64,000 nucleotides of DNA from Treponema bryantii (lineage in GTDB: Bacteria; Spirochaetota; Spirochaetia; Treponematales; Treponemataceae): contig NZ_FORI01000010.1 in assembly GCF_900113965.1 (NCBI RefSeq), positions 50,546 to 114,545 of the forward strand. The letters are read 5' to 3'. The notes beneath the pieces are model-generated. The model saw only the letters and a program-made list of their open reading frames with translations. It did no database searches and was not told the DNA's origin. The position numbers and the translations under genes are program-made. Shown here in pieces: positions 25,087 through 34,431 of the stretch. The first letter of the stretch is position 1. Every line of letters starts with the position of its first letter.

Positions 25087-25767
25087 TCAATCTCCAACTT
25101 TATCATCCAGCTTAAAATTCACCAGATTATCCAGATTCTCAATTTCTTTTATAAAATTAACAAGACTTAGTCTGTCCGGTGTTTTTGTTGTAAATACAAG
25201 TGTAGTCTGATTTTCAGGCTTGTTATATTCAATATTCATGTCATGAATTATAAAGCCGTATCGAAGCATAATTTCTGACAAGAGTTCTTTTTGAATATCA
25301 GTTCCTGAAAAGGTAATTGTAAAAAGTTTAGATTTAGCAGCAGGGAAAATCTTCTTTTCCAGACGGTTCATAATAAAAAGCACTACAGCAAGCGCAATCA
25401 TTGTAAGGAAGGCTGGAATATAAAGAGCAGCTCCGCAGGCAAGTCCAACGGCCGAAGCTGTAAAAATAATTGCTGCAGTTGTAAGGCCACGGATATTAAG
25501 ACCGTAGCGCATAATTGCACCACCACCAATAAAGCCGATTCCTGAGGCAACTCCGGCAGCAATTCGGGTAGGGTCACCGGTTACATTAAAGTTTTCTGCC
25601 ATATAAATAGAAAGAATAGAAAGCAGACACGAAGAAATACTGATCAAAACAAGGGTTCTGATTCCAACTGAATGCTGGCGAGACTTTCTTTCAATTCCAA
25701 GACAAAAGCCGCATACAAAGCTTACTAATATTCTAACGGCATAATCAGCATAAAGTTCGTAATTCAT
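25087..25767 (-). CDS. MgtC/SapB-family membrane protein
   Basis: The 226-residue protein begins at ATG 25767 (MNYELYADYAVRI), chosen over 25794 because GGAGATT lies just upstream and the longer form starts in an R3 repeat. Family hallmarks are FVCGFCLGIERKSRQHSVGIRTLVLIS, then RIAAGVASGIGFIGGGAIM and LTTAAIIFTASAVGLACG, with four to five membrane helices in the first ~140 residues and an ACT-like soluble tail. MgtC proteins are linked to Mg2+ limitation and regulation of ATP synthase in pathogens; the role here is unknown. Confidence 0.92.
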   Translation of the reverse strand: MNYELYADYAVRILVSFVCGFCLGIERKSRQHSVGIRTLVLISISSCLLSILSIYMAENFNVTGDPTRIAAGVASGIGFIGGGAIMRYGLNIRGLTTAAIIFTASAVGLACGAALYIPAFLTMIALAVVLFIMNRLEKKIFPAAKSKLFTITFSGTDIQKELLSEIMLRYGFIIHDMNIEYNKPENQTTLVFTTKTPDRLSLVNFIKEIENLDNLVNFKLDDKVGD

Positions 25768-25781
25768 ATAATCTCCAAATA

Positions 25782-25808
25782 GATCCTGAAACAAGTTCAG
25801 GATGACAG
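25782..25808. repeat. R3 repeat abutting a stop codon
   Basis: GATCCTGAAACAAGTTCAGG followed by ATGACAG. It ends directly before the TAG stop of the SDR-like gene and sits upstream of mgtC. Confidence 0.85.
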
Positions 25809-26534
25809 CTAACGGAACAGTGCAAAACCTGTAGAAACTTTTCCGCCAACCTTATTCCATCCGCAGGCCTGTTTTACAGTCTGAGGATTTTTCATAGATT
25901 CTACGGTATTGAGGGCCGAAACAACCCAGTCTGCAATTGCATCTTCATTTTTATAAAGTTCATTTGAATATGCACATTTAGCAAGAACAACAGAAAGATA
26001 GTCGCGGTCTGCAACGTTGGTAGAAAAGTTTTCTGCAAGAGAGCAGAAGGCTGCCTGTGCCGCATGAACAATTGTGCTTGCCGGAACAATACCTGCTGTT
26101 TTAGAAGAAATCATTTCATATTTAGAAGGATATTCTTTTACAAGGAACAAAACAGAAATCTTTTCTTTTCGCTGATCAATACGCTTAAGAAGCTCAGTTG
26201 CAGCATAAACAAAGCCGCTGATCATTGTATCAATACCATTTGAAATATCTTCTGTGCGGTCCAGCTCAAACTGAGTGCAGAAATGAGAAGCGTCAAAGTA
26301 AAAAACTGCTTCATCAAGATTTTCAAGCTTAGTTTCTGCGCGGATAATGACAGAATGAGAAGAAACTGCCGAAGATTTATTCCAGGTAGTTGCAAAAATG
26401 TTTTCTGATTCAAATTTTGTGGCGTCGGCTTCTGATTTTGCAGTACCAAAAACCTTACGGCCTGAATCTGCCAGAACTTCGGCAAAGCCAAGGCTTTCCG
26501 GCAAATCTTTTCCTATAAACAGCATGTTAGACAT
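25809..26534 (-). CDS. Rossmann-fold (degenerate SDR-like) protein, unknown function
   Basis: The 241-residue protein has a possible nucleotide-binding start (MLFIGKDLPESLGFAEVLADSGRKVFGTA) and a helix-strand pattern like short-chain dehydrogenases, with STIVHAAQAAFCSLAEN in the place of the usual active-site helix. The canonical TG-x3-G-x-G and YxxxK motifs are missing, so enzyme activity is doubtful. I cannot name the family. The start at 26534 has TGTTATAAT (extended -10) seven bases upstream on the minus strand and no Shine-Dalgarno, so it is probably leaderless. It is divergent from the symporter gene. Confidence 0.55.
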   Translation of the reverse strand: MSNMLFIGKDLPESLGFAEVLADSGRKVFGTAKSEADATKFESENIFATTWNKSSAVSSHSVIIRAETKLENLDEAVFYFDASHFCTQFELDRTEDISNGIDTMISGFVYAATELLKRIDQRKEKISVLFLVKEYPSKYEMISSKTAGIVPASTIVHAAQAAFCSLAENFSTNVADRDYLSVVLAKCAYSNELYKNEDAIADWVVSALNTVESMKNPQTVKQACGWNKVGGKVSTGFALFR

Positions 26535-26541
26535 ATCATTA

Positions 26542-26584
26542 ATTATAACACACTATGGCATTGCATTCCATACTATGTTATAAT
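26542..26584. promoter_or_regulatory. Divergent extended -10 promoters
   Basis: The minus strand has TGTTATAAT (-10 at 26542-26547) seven bases before ATG 26534. The plus strand has TGTTATAAT (-10 at 26579-26584) eight bases before ATG 26593. Both share the nine-base extended -10 and weak TGGAAT/TGGCAT -35 hexamers. Neither gene has a Shine-Dalgarno. Confidence 0.7.
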
Positions 26585-26592
26585 GATAAGCT

Positions 26593-27822
26593 ATGAAAGT
26601 TTGGATTAAATATTTGATTGGCCTTGCATTAGGTGTACTTGCAGCCTTTATTCTTCCTATTGAAAATGCTGCTTTTGCAAATGCGATTGCGTTTCTTACA
26701 GAGCTTTTTATAAGAGTAGGAAGATATGTAGTAGTTCCACTGCTTTTTACCAGTGCAGTTGTTGCTGTTTGTAAACTTAGAACTTCCAAACTCCTGCTTA
26801 AAACAACAGGTTTAACCTTTCTCATCATTGTAGCATCTTCGCTTATCCTTACCCTCGTAGGACTTGCTTCTATTCTGATAGTAAAGCTTCCCCGTATTCC
26901 AATCACAGTAGATGTTGCAACAGATGCCTTCCATCTTGATGTAAAGGGAATGATTCTTTCAATGTTCCCATATTCAGGCTTTGAAGCTTTGCGTGAAGGT
27001 TCTTTCCTTCTGGTTTGTCTTGTATTCGCCTTTATTATTGGTTGGGAAAGTGCTTCAGAAGAGACAGCCTTTAAGCCTGTTTTCGCACTTGCTGATTCGC
27101 TTTCAAACCTTTTCTATAATATTGCAAACTTCTTTACAGAAATCATGTCTATTCTCTGTATTGCAATTGTCTGCTACTGGACAATTGATTTCCGTAATGT
27201 AATTGAACCTGGAATCTATACTCCAATGGTAATTATGTTCCTGGTTGATTTTGTAATTATTGCAGGAATTATTTATCCGGTTATTCTTCATTTTGTATGT
27301 CATGACCCTCATCCATACAAAGTGCTTTATGCAAGCATTGCTCCACTGATTCTTTCTTTCTTTGGTGGAGATTCAAACCTTGTAATTCCTCTTGCAAACC
27401 GTCACCTGCGCGACAGTCTTGGAATTCGCCGTCGCTGCCGTGGTTTTACTTACCCAATGTTCTCTATTTTTGCCCGCGGTGGTTCTGCCCTTGTAGCTAC
27501 AATTTCGTTTATTCTGATCTGGCGTTCTTATTCAAGTCTTCGTATTCCAGTTGCAGATATCATGTGGATTTTTAGTTTGTCCTTTGGACTTTCCTTCCTG
27601 CTCGGAGGTATTCCTTCTGGCGGAGCTTTTGTTCTTCTTACAATTCTTTGTTCTAAATATGCCCGTGGTTTTGAGACAAGCTTCCTCTTGCTAAAGCCTG
27701 CTTCTATGGTAATTTGTTCTTTTGCAGCATTGTTTGATACACTTACTGCAATGGTTGGTAGTTATATAGTTGCCGTAAAGACAAAGAATATAGAACATCA
27801 TTCAATTACACATTTTATTTAA
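26593..27822 (+). CDS. Dicarboxylate/amino acid:cation symporter (DAACS/SDF family)
   Basis: This 409-residue integral membrane transporter resembles GltP/DctA. Visible features are the N-terminal GLALGVLAAFILP, VGRYVVVPLLFTSAVVAVCKL (helix 2-3 loop), the re-entrant serine-containing region FFGGDSNLVIPLANRHLRDSLG and the second hairpin LLGGIPSGGAFVLLTILCSKY, and LFDTLTAMVGSYIVA near the end. It imports dicarboxylates or acidic/neutral amino acids with Na+ or H+; the substrate cannot be read from sequence. It is probably a leaderless transcript (see promoter). Confidence 0.92.
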   Translation: MKVWIKYLIGLALGVLAAFILPIENAAFANAIAFLTELFIRVGRYVVVPLLFTSAVVAVCKLRTSKLLLKTTGLTFLIIVASSLILTLVGLASILIVKLPRIPITVDVATDAFHLDVKGMILSMFPYSGFEALREGSFLLVCLVFAFIIGWESASEETAFKPVFALADSLSNLFYNIANFFTEIMSILCIAIVCYWTIDFRNVIEPGIYTPMVIMFLVDFVIIAGIIYPVILHFVCHDPHPYKVLYASIAPLILSFFGGDSNLVIPLANRHLRDSLGIRRRCRGFTYPMFSIFARGGSALVATISFILIWRSYSSLRIPVADIMWIFSLSFGLSFLLGGIPSGGAFVLLTILCSKYARGFETSFLLLKPASMVICSFAALFDTLTAMVGSYIVAVKTKNIEHHSITHFI

Positions 27823-27827
27823 GCCTA

Positions 27828-27844
27828 GGCAAGCTGTGCTTGCC
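27828..27844. repeat. Small GGCAAGC hairpin, copy 1
   Basis: GGCAAGC-TGT-GCTTGCC followed by GAATAATGATAA. A very similar unit is at 59269. It lies just after the symporter gene and may serve as an mRNA 3' hairpin. Confidence 0.6.
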
Positions 27845-27862
27845 GAATAATGATAAAAATTC

Positions 27863-27890
27863 TTGTTTTTTCTGAAGTTTGAGATATAAT
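27863..27890 (+). promoter_or_regulatory. Promoter of gene 27912
   Basis: TTGTTT (27863-27868), a 16-base spacer and TATAAT (27885-27890). Confidence 0.6.
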
Positions 27891-27911
27891 AATTCGAATT
27901 AGAGGCTTAGT

Positions 27912-28802
27912 TTGGGAATACCAGTTGAAGAGATTGTTACAGGCCGAAAGACCTTTTTTATATTGCCAGATACATCTTTGATGCCGGAATCTTTTCTGGA
28001 TGATTATTTTGCACTTGGATACGAATGTTATTATGTTCCATTTGATAAGAGAATTAATGTTCAGAAAAAGGTAAAAGTAATAACATCTCTTTTTAAGGAT
28101 TTGATTATTTTCTTCAATATTGATTATGAACTTCCTGGTTTAGACTGGGAAGATTATATCTATGATTATATTCATGAATATAATAATGCAAATTCGGTAG
28201 GTATTCTTTATACAAAACGTCAGTCAAAGCTTGAAAAAACTCAGCTGGAGCGTAAATATCTTTATGAATATGGCTGCCGCTGTGGTTGTATTCAGCTTGA
28301 GTATCAGAAAAATAATAATTTCGACTTGATTGGAAAGATTCTGTTTGCAAATCAGGCTCAGGGACGTCGTAAAACTATCCGTGCCTTGTGTTCTTCTTCT
28401 TGTACTTATACTTATTACAGAGGTCAGAATTATAATGATCCTGTAACCGGAAGTCTTCAGGATATAAGCCTTTCTCATTTTACTATTCTTGTATCTGGAG
28501 ATGATTTGGGAATTAAGCTTTACGAAAAGATTCAGGATATTCACTTCAATCTTAAGGGCTTTCTTTTCCGTTCTGGTGCAATTCTTGCTATGGAGCGTCC
28601 TGTTAATGGCGGAATGCTCTATGTATTCTCTTTTATAAACTCTAATGGCTCTGCAGGTCTTGATGATAGAATCCGTGAGCAGCTGATTCCAGCTCTTTAT
28701 AAGATTCTTTCAAATAACTGTAATCATCTTCTGGACCAGACCTATGCCGCAACTCCAGATGACCTTCCACCTGAAGATTCTGACGAGTCCGGAGATAATT
28801 AA
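27912..28802 (+). CDS. Conserved spirochaete-type hypothetical protein
   Basis: I do not recognise this 296-residue soluble protein. It starts at TTG 27912 with GAGG seven bases upstream; there is no ATG that keeps the N-terminal block. An N-terminal domain (FFILPDTSLMPESFLDDYFALGYECYYVP) resembles a receiver-like or phosphate-binding Rossmann layout, followed by a CRCGCIQL cysteine cluster and a second domain with HFTILVSGDDLGIKLYEKI and FLFRSGAILAMERP. The last 30 residues are acidic. The CRCGC cluster could bind metal (inference). It lies alone between the symporter and tex. Confidence 0.5.
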   Translation: MGIPVEEIVTGRKTFFILPDTSLMPESFLDDYFALGYECYYVPFDKRINVQKKVKVITSLFKDLIIFFNIDYELPGLDWEDYIYDYIHEYNNANSVGILYTKRQSKLEKTQLERKYLYEYGCRCGCIQLEYQKNNNFDLIGKILFANQAQGRRKTIRALCSSSCTYTYYRGQNYNDPVTGSLQDISLSHFTILVSGDDLGIKLYEKIQDIHFNLKGFLFRSGAILAMERPVNGGMLYVFSFINSNGSAGLDDRIREQLIPALYKILSNNCNHLLDQTYAATPDDLPPEDSDESGDN

Positions 28803-28828
28803 GCGCCCTGTCATCCTTTGACAATTCC

Positions 28829-28893
28829 CTGTCATCCTGAACTTGTTTCAGGATCTTATTTCAATAGATTCCGAAACAAGTTCGGAATGACAG
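28829..28893. repeat. Two R3 repeats in tandem
   Basis: GTCATCCTGAACTTGTTTCA followed by GGATC (28829-28857), and TTCCGAAACAAGTTCGGAAT with GACAG (28868-28893), in opposite orientation. Confidence 0.85.
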
Positions 28894-28902
28894 ACTTTTC
28901 TA

Positions 28903-28931
28903 TTCACAAAGCTTTGACTTTCTACTAAAAT
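28903..28931 (+). promoter_or_regulatory. tex promoter
   Basis: TTCACA (28903-28908), 17 bases, TAAAAT (28926-28931). The tex ATG follows ten bases later with no Shine-Dalgarno. Confidence 0.6.
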
Positions 28932-28941
28932 ATCTCCCACT

Positions 28942-31374
28942 ATGGAATTTACACAAGAAACTATCGACGCACTTTCAGTTAATGAAGTGGAAATTATGAA
29001 AAAAATTGCTGCAGAGCTTAATATCCGCGTGCAGCAGGTGAGTGCAGTTATCAGCCTGGTTGAAGAAGGATGTACAATCCCGTTCATCAGCCGTTACCGC
29101 AAGGAAAAGCATGACAATCTTGATGAGGTTCAGGTTCGTGACTGTGACCACCTCTATAAATCATATCACAACCTTGAAGACCGCCGCCTTGAAATCGTAA
29201 AGGGCGTTTTTGCTCAGGGAAAACTCACAGAAACTCTTTATAACGCAATTATGTCTGCCACAACAATGACAGCATTGGAAGACCTCTGGGCTCCCTTCAA
29301 GAAAAAGAAGAAGACCCGCGGTATGATTGCTGCAGAAAAAGGCCTTGAACCACTTGCAGATTTCATTCTTGCAGACCATGATGACGCTGCAGTTGAGAAA
29401 GAAGCAGAAAAGTTCATTAAAACTGATAATGAAGATGCTGCTTTGAACGTAGAAACTGCTTTGGACGCCCTCGCTGGTGCAAAAGATATTATTGCAGAGC
29501 GCGTAAGCCAGGAAACTTCTAACCGCGAAGCTGTTCACGACCTTTATATGAGAACCGGTACAATCAAAACAAAGGGTATTGTTCCGGAAGGTCAGGATGC
29601 TGCTGTTGCAGAAAATACTTCTACTTATAAGATGTACTGGGATTACACAGAGCCTTTGAACGAAGTAAAACCACACCGCATTCTTGCAATTAACCGCGGT
29701 GAACGTGAAGCTGCCCTTGAAGTTACAATTGATGTTGATGTTGACGCAGCCGTTGCAGATCTTCAGCGCCGTGCAGACATTCACAATAACTATCATAAAG
29801 ATGCAATTGAAGATGGTGTAGTTCGCTTGCTTTCTCCTGCCGTTGTCCGTGAAATCCGCAGTGACGAAGCAGACGAAGCTGATGTTCACGGAATCGGTAT
29901 TTTCAGCGAAAACCTCAAAAACCTTTTGATGACTCAGCCTATTAAGGGAAGCCGCGTTCTTGGTGTTGACCCTGGTATCAGAACTGGTACAAAGTGTGCT
30001 GCCCTCGACGAAACAGGTAAATATCTTGGTTATTTCAAGTTCTTCCAGGTAACAGATCCAGATGGCTCATACAAAATGATTAACGATGCCATCGATAAGT
30101 ATGATATTCAGGTAGTTGCTGTAGGTAATGGTACCGGCTCTCAGGAAGTTCAGGCAATTGTAAGCAAGGTTATCAGCGATAACTATAATGATGTAGTTTA
30201 TACAGTTGTTGATGAATCAGGTGCTTCTGTTTACTCGGCAAGTGATATTGCCCGCGAAGAGTTCCCGGACCTCGACCTTACAATCCGTGGTGCCATCTCT
30301 ATGGGCCGCCGTCTCCAGGACCCTCTTTCAGAACTCGTAAAAATTGACCCTAAGGCAATTGGTGTAGGTCTTTATCAGCACGATGTAAATCAGAAAAAAC
30401 TTGCTGAGCAGCTTGATGAAGTTGTAGGCTCGGTTGTAAACAACGTTGGTGTAAACCTCAATACTGCTTCATACTCACTTTTGAAGTACGTTTCTGGAAT
30501 CAATTCAACTACTGCAAAGAAGATTGTTGCTTACCGTGACCAGAACGGCAAAATCAAGAGCCGCGAAGACCTTAAAAACGTTCCTGGTCTTGGTCCAAAA
30601 GCCTTTGAGCAGTGTGCCGGCTTCCTTAAGATTGCAGAAAGCTCAGATCCACTCGATAATACCTGGGTTCACCCTGAAAACTACGACGCAGCCCGCGAGG
30701 TTCTTCCATATATCCAGAAAAAAGAAAAGGTTCCTGCTGACCTTATTAAGAAACTGGCAGAAAAATACAATATCGGCGAAACAACCGTCCGCGACATTGT
30801 AGACGAGCTTCAAAAGCCAAACCGCGACCCTCGCGACGGCTATCCAGCTCCAATCATGCAGAAAGGCGTTTTGCAGTTTGAAGACCTTAAAGAAGGTATG
30901 AAAGTTACCGGTAAAATCAAAAACGTAGTAGATTTCGGTGCCTTTGTTGATATTGGTTTGCACGAAACAGGTCTTGTTCACCTTAGTGAGCTTTCAGACA
31001 GCTTCGTAGAAAATCCTATGGATGTTGTAAAAGTAGGTGATGTTCACGAGTTTACAATCATCGAACTGGACCGCGACCGCCGCCGAATCGCCCTTTCTCT
31101 TAAGAGTGATGCTGCAAGCCGTGCCGGAACAGGCCAGAAGAGCACAGCCCGCCGCTACAGCCCTCGTGACAATGCAGGTTCTGGAAGTGGAACAGGTCGC
31201 CGCGTTGTTGTTGTAAAGAAGGGTGGTGCTGCTGGAAATGCCAGCGGTTTCGACAAGCTCAACCGCCGAGATGGTCGCGACGACAACCGTCGTTCTCAGA
31301 CATACGACCGCAATTCTGGTGACGATGGAATGAGCTACAACCCATTCGCAGCCTTCTTTAACAATAAAAAGTAG
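28942..31374 (+). CDS. tex: Tex-family S1 RNA-binding transcription accessory protein
   Basis: The 810-residue protein has the Tex domain series: N-terminal helical domain (PFISRYRKEKHDNLDEVQ), a YqgF/RNase H-like domain (VLGVDPGIRTGTKCAALDETG, about residues 338-360), tandem helix-hairpin-helix motifs (INSTTAKKIVAYRDQNG and NVPGLGPKAFEQCAGFL, about 518-565) and an S1 domain (GMKVTGKIKNVVDFGAFVDIG, about 651-722). It has an extra ~85-residue tail rich in Arg, Gly and Ser, typical of nucleic-acid-binding extensions. It is cytoplasmic, binds nucleic acid and influences transcription. It is monocistronic, with a terminator after the stop. Confidence 0.95.
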   Translation: MEFTQETIDALSVNEVEIMKKIAAELNIRVQQVSAVISLVEEGCTIPFISRYRKEKHDNLDEVQVRDCDHLYKSYHNLEDRRLEIVKGVFAQGKLTETLYNAIMSATTMTALEDLWAPFKKKKKTRGMIAAEKGLEPLADFILADHDDAAVEKEAEKFIKTDNEDAALNVETALDALAGAKDIIAERVSQETSNREAVHDLYMRTGTIKTKGIVPEGQDAAVAENTSTYKMYWDYTEPLNEVKPHRILAINRGEREAALEVTIDVDVDAAVADLQRRADIHNNYHKDAIEDGVVRLLSPAVVREIRSDEADEADVHGIGIFSENLKNLLMTQPIKGSRVLGVDPGIRTGTKCAALDETGKYLGYFKFFQVTDPDGSYKMINDAIDKYDIQVVAVGNGTGSQEVQAIVSKVISDNYNDVVYTVVDESGASVYSASDIAREEFPDLDLTIRGAISMGRRLQDPLSELVKIDPKAIGVGLYQHDVNQKKLAEQLDEVVGSVVNNVGVNLNTASYSLLKYVSGINSTTAKKIVAYRDQNGKIKSREDLKNVPGLGPKAFEQCAGFLKIAESSDPLDNTWVHPENYDAAREVLPYIQKKEKVPADLIKKLAEKYNIGETTVRDIVDELQKPNRDPRDGYPAPIMQKGVLQFEDLKEGMKVTGKIKNVVDFGAFVDIGLHETGLVHLSELSDSFVENPMDVVKVGDVHEFTIIELDRDRRRIALSLKSDAASRAGTGQKSTARRYSPRDNAGSGSGTGRRVVVVKKGGAAGNASGFDKLNRRDGRDDNRRSQTYDRNSGDDGMSYNPFAAFFNNKK

Positions 31375-31386
31375 CAAAATCCGTTT

Positions 31387-31429
31387 AACACTTTTTTCAA
31401 AAAAATACTTGGAAAAAGTGTTTATTTTG
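31387..31429 (+). terminator. Rho-independent terminator after tex
   Basis: AACACTTTTT pairs with AAAAAGTGTT across a 16-base loop and is followed by TTATTTTG. Confidence 0.75.
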
Positions 31430-31440
31430 TATATCATGCG

Positions 31441-31449
31441 TGTTATAAT
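31441..31449 (+). promoter_or_regulatory. Extended -10 promoter with long leader
   Basis: TGTTATAAT (31441-31449) is the same extended -10 as at 26542-26584. Its start site would leave a ~140-base AT-rich leader before the lipoprotein gene; the leader includes a small hairpin CCGC-TGTT-GCGG (31571-31582). Confidence 0.5.
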
Positions 31450-31597
31450 ACGTATGGTATACATATTATATATATTTAATAATATTAATTTAATAATACA
31501 AAAAGTCTTTTTATAAAATCCCAAAAGTCACAGAATATTGAACGAGGTATATATATAGAATACCATATTTCCGCTGTTGCGGACTAAGGAGGTTCTT

Positions 31598-32974
31598 ATG
31601 AAAAAAATAGCAGGTGCTATAATTTCAATAGGATTAATTTTGGCGTTATCCGGTTGTCATTGGGAAATTCCTGAGACCATCTCTGTAAAAAGTGATGCAG
31701 AGTACAATTTCTCTCTGGGAACTTTTGAAAAAGAACTGGATAATGACATGAGTTTATCATCAATGACGGGAGATGCAGGTAAAGATAAAGAGGGAATCAA
31801 TACCTACGATTATTTCCCAGGGAAATTAGATAAGAATACACAGCACTTCCTTATGGAAGTTGAAGCTATGAAGCTTACTATTTTTACAAAAGCACAGATT
31901 GAAACACTGCTAACAACATTAGCAACACAGGAATCATTTGAAGTTGGTACAGATATTCCTTTTACTCTGTCAGGTAATGATCACGGAAGTACAGATCTCG
32001 ATTTTAATCCTTCATCAATGCTTTCTGGCATGAAAGATGCTTTTGGTTCAGATATGTCTGGAAAGATTTCTTTTGCATCAGTTCCAATGTATTTATACAG
32101 CGAAACAGCAGAAGGTCTTACAGCGGAAGTAAAACTTAAGATGTACTATGCATATGATTCAAACGGAAGTGGTACAATGGCACAGCGTGGAACCAGCGAA
32201 ACATATATTCTTGGTTCTGATTCTGGATATGATTCAATCACAAATACTCCAAAACCTGCATATGCAAAAGAAGAATCTACAATCATTACTAATCTTGCAC
32301 AGACAAATTACATTTCTTTAATTCCAATGGAAGAGCTTATTAATGCCGAAGGTATTGAAGAAGATGATAAGCTGTATGTTGATTATGAGATTCATTCTTT
32401 GACTGGATCAGTTTCACGTGCATATCTTGAATCACTTGTTGCTGCAGATAAGGATTTAGAGCTTAAGCTTTTCACACTCATTGATATTCCTGTTAAGTTC
32501 AAAGTTTCAGACACAGAAGATTTAAAACTTGATCTTAGCGAAATGACAAAATCAGATGGATCTTCTGGTTCAGATCCTTCAACTCCTTCTTCAGGAGATG
32601 AATCTTCAAAAAGCTCAGATTTTGAAAAGTATCTACAGATAATCGATACTCTTAAGGTTAAGTATATTGCTTACAAATTGCCATTCTACGCAACTTCTGG
32701 AATGAAGCTTGGAATTGATCTGGTTGGAGACGGAAACTTTGAATATTCAAGCCTGTCTGTAGTAGATAAGAACAAAACTATTACAGAAGACGATAAGGGA
32801 CTTATCACCTTGCCATATACAACAGTTCAGAAGTTGAAAGACACAAGCAGCTTTACTCCAAATATTCAGATTCTGATGTCTAAGAGTTCAGTGTTCTCTA
32901 TTCCTCGTGAAAAGGCTATTGAGATGAATATTGAATTAAGTCTTAAGACAGACGGTGTCGTTCAGGTAAAATAA
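31598..32974 (+). CDS. Lipoprotein, unknown function
   Basis: The 458-residue protein starts at ATG 31598 with AAGGAGG seven bases upstream; an upstream in-frame start at 31577 would spoil the signal. Residues 1-18 are a lipoprotein signal with lipobox LSGC. The mature part has no motif I recognise: alternating beta-like segments, a Ser/Pro/Asp-rich loop (SDGSSGSDPSTPSSGDESSKS, about residue 325) and many Asp/Ser. It is followed 11 bases later by a beta-barrel gene with its own strong AAGGAGG, so the two are likely a surface or outer-membrane pair. Function unknown. Confidence 0.75.
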   Translation: MKKIAGAIISIGLILALSGCHWEIPETISVKSDAEYNFSLGTFEKELDNDMSLSSMTGDAGKDKEGINTYDYFPGKLDKNTQHFLMEVEAMKLTIFTKAQIETLLTTLATQESFEVGTDIPFTLSGNDHGSTDLDFNPSSMLSGMKDAFGSDMSGKISFASVPMYLYSETAEGLTAEVKLKMYYAYDSNGSGTMAQRGTSETYILGSDSGYDSITNTPKPAYAKEESTIITNLAQTNYISLIPMEELINAEGIEEDDKLYVDYEIHSLTGSVSRAYLESLVAADKDLELKLFTLIDIPVKFKVSDTEDLKLDLSEMTKSDGSSGSDPSTPSSGDESSKSSDFEKYLQIIDTLKVKYIAYKLPFYATSGMKLGIDLVGDGNFEYSSLSVVDKNKTITEDDKGLITLPYTTVQKLKDTSSFTPNIQILMSKSSVFSIPREKAIEMNIELSLKTDGVVQVK

Positions 32975-32985
32975 GGAGGTAGTAT

Positions 32986-34197
32986 ATGAAAAAAATTCTT
33001 GCTTGTATTTTTGCAGTTTCAGTAATTACTACTGCTGCCTTTTCTAAGAACTTTTTCTCACAGCGCTTTTTCGAAATTAAAGTCGGAACAGATGTAGATT
33101 TTTCAAACAATCTCTTTGCAATGAACGACTTCATGAAAAAGGATCTTGTAATTGATTTGCGCAAGATTGCAGATGATTGCCCTGAAGAAGGTTTTAATAT
33201 CCGTGCTGATTTAGCTCCAGTATCCGAAATTAATCTTAATATCAAAGACTTCCACCTTGGACTTTCTTCTGGTATTGAGATGTATGAAAGCTTGTCTGTA
33301 GGAAAAGATCTTTTTGATTTTCTTGGTTACGGAAACTCAATTGGCGAAACTCTTAATTTCAGCTTGAATAATGATACAGATGTTTTTGCCTTTTCTCAGC
33401 TTTCTGTTGGCTTTAAAATTGCCAGACTTAAGATTCGTGTTGAACCTGCTGTATTTATGCCAATTCTTTCAGTTCGTGGTGGCGGTGGATCTGTTACAGT
33501 ATTGAATGATGCAGACGGCAACGTAAACATGGGAATAGATCTTAATCTTGATGTTTACTCTGCAATTGAACTCAAGAAGAATGATGAAGGAAGCGTTTCT
33601 TTCGACGTAGATAAAATCGAATCAATTCTTACGAGTGGCTATGGTTTTGACTTAGGTGGTGGAGTTGCTCTGGACCTTACAAAATCTCTTACACTAGATA
33701 CAACTTGTCGTATTCCAATTATTCCAGGCCATTTGAATTATAAGTCAAATGTTCAGGGTGGATTCGATTACAAGATGAAGCTTTCAGATTTTGAAAATGC
33801 TGAAAAAACTGAACGCGAAACAACAGTTACAAACATGGAAGATTCGCTTGCAGTTCATCGTCCTTTGAAACTTGATGTTTATCTTAATAAGAACTTCCTT
33901 GGTTCACTTTTTAATGCCCGTGCCGGTGCTGGTTTTGGTATTAGAAGACCATTCAGCGATTATGCAGTATTCTATCCTGAATACTATCTTGGCTTTGGAA
34001 TTAATCTTATTGATATTATTAAGGTTGGCGTTTCAACACAGTATAAAGACCAGCTCTTTATCCATCAGCTTGGAACAACCTTTAATATCCGTTTAATCCA
34101 GCTTGATTTGGGAATCTCTTCTCAGTCTTCAAGCTTCAAAAAGAGCCTTTCTGTTGGTGGTGTAGGCGCTTACGCTTACGTAACAGTGGGATTCTAA
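32986..34197 (+). CDS. Outer-membrane beta-barrel protein
   Basis: The 403-residue protein has a signal peptide (residues 1-20, ITTAAFSK) and a pattern of amphipathic strands separated by short turns, ending in GAYAYVTVGF with a terminal phenylalanine, the C-terminal signature recognised by the BAM machinery. Gly/aromatic-rich strands such as RAGAGFGIRRPF and YYLGFGINLIDIIKVGV support a barrel. It has AAGGAGG seven bases before ATG 32986 and follows the lipoprotein gene by 11 bases. No specific porin family can be named. Confidence 0.75.
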   Translation: MKKILACIFAVSVITTAAFSKNFFSQRFFEIKVGTDVDFSNNLFAMNDFMKKDLVIDLRKIADDCPEEGFNIRADLAPVSEINLNIKDFHLGLSSGIEMYESLSVGKDLFDFLGYGNSIGETLNFSLNNDTDVFAFSQLSVGFKIARLKIRVEPAVFMPILSVRGGGGSVTVLNDADGNVNMGIDLNLDVYSAIELKKNDEGSVSFDVDKIESILTSGYGFDLGGGVALDLTKSLTLDTTCRIPIIPGHLNYKSNVQGGFDYKMKLSDFENAEKTERETTVTNMEDSLAVHRPLKLDVYLNKNFLGSLFNARAGAGFGIRRPFSDYAVFYPEYYLGFGINLIDIIKVGVSTQYKDQLFIHQLGTTFNIRLIQLDLGISSQSSSFKKSLSVGGVGAYAYVTVGF

Positions 34198-34252
34198 ATG
34201 CATAGGCGGCTCGCTAGTCTCGCCGCTTGAGGCATTATCATGATGAAACTAA

Positions 34253-34283
34253 AAAGAGTTGCTGTTGCAACTCTTTTTTTTAA
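34253..34283 (+). terminator. Rho-independent terminator after the barrel gene
   Basis: AAAGAGTTGC-TGTT-GCAACTCTTT followed by TTTTTAACG. A second weak hairpin, AGCC-TTGTTT-GGGCT with ATTTTTTTGC, follows at about 34300-34322. Confidence 0.9.
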
Positions 34284-34370
34284 CGTTTCTTCGATTTTAG
34301 CCTTGTTTGGGCTATTTTTTTGCTCCGAGTCCAACCTTAGAATCTTCGACATTTAGAATCCTTTGTGTCA

Positions 34371-34399
34371 TTGACTCAAATCTCCCCATATTATACAAT
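34371..34399 (+). promoter_or_regulatory. nfnAB promoter
   Basis: TTGACT (34371-34376), a 17-base spacer and TACAAT (34394-34399). The start site would be ~25 bases before ATG 34432, which has AGAGGA upstream. Confidence 0.8.
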
Positions 34400-34431
34400 T
34401 ATTTACCATTTATTTTTTAAGAGGACTGAAG

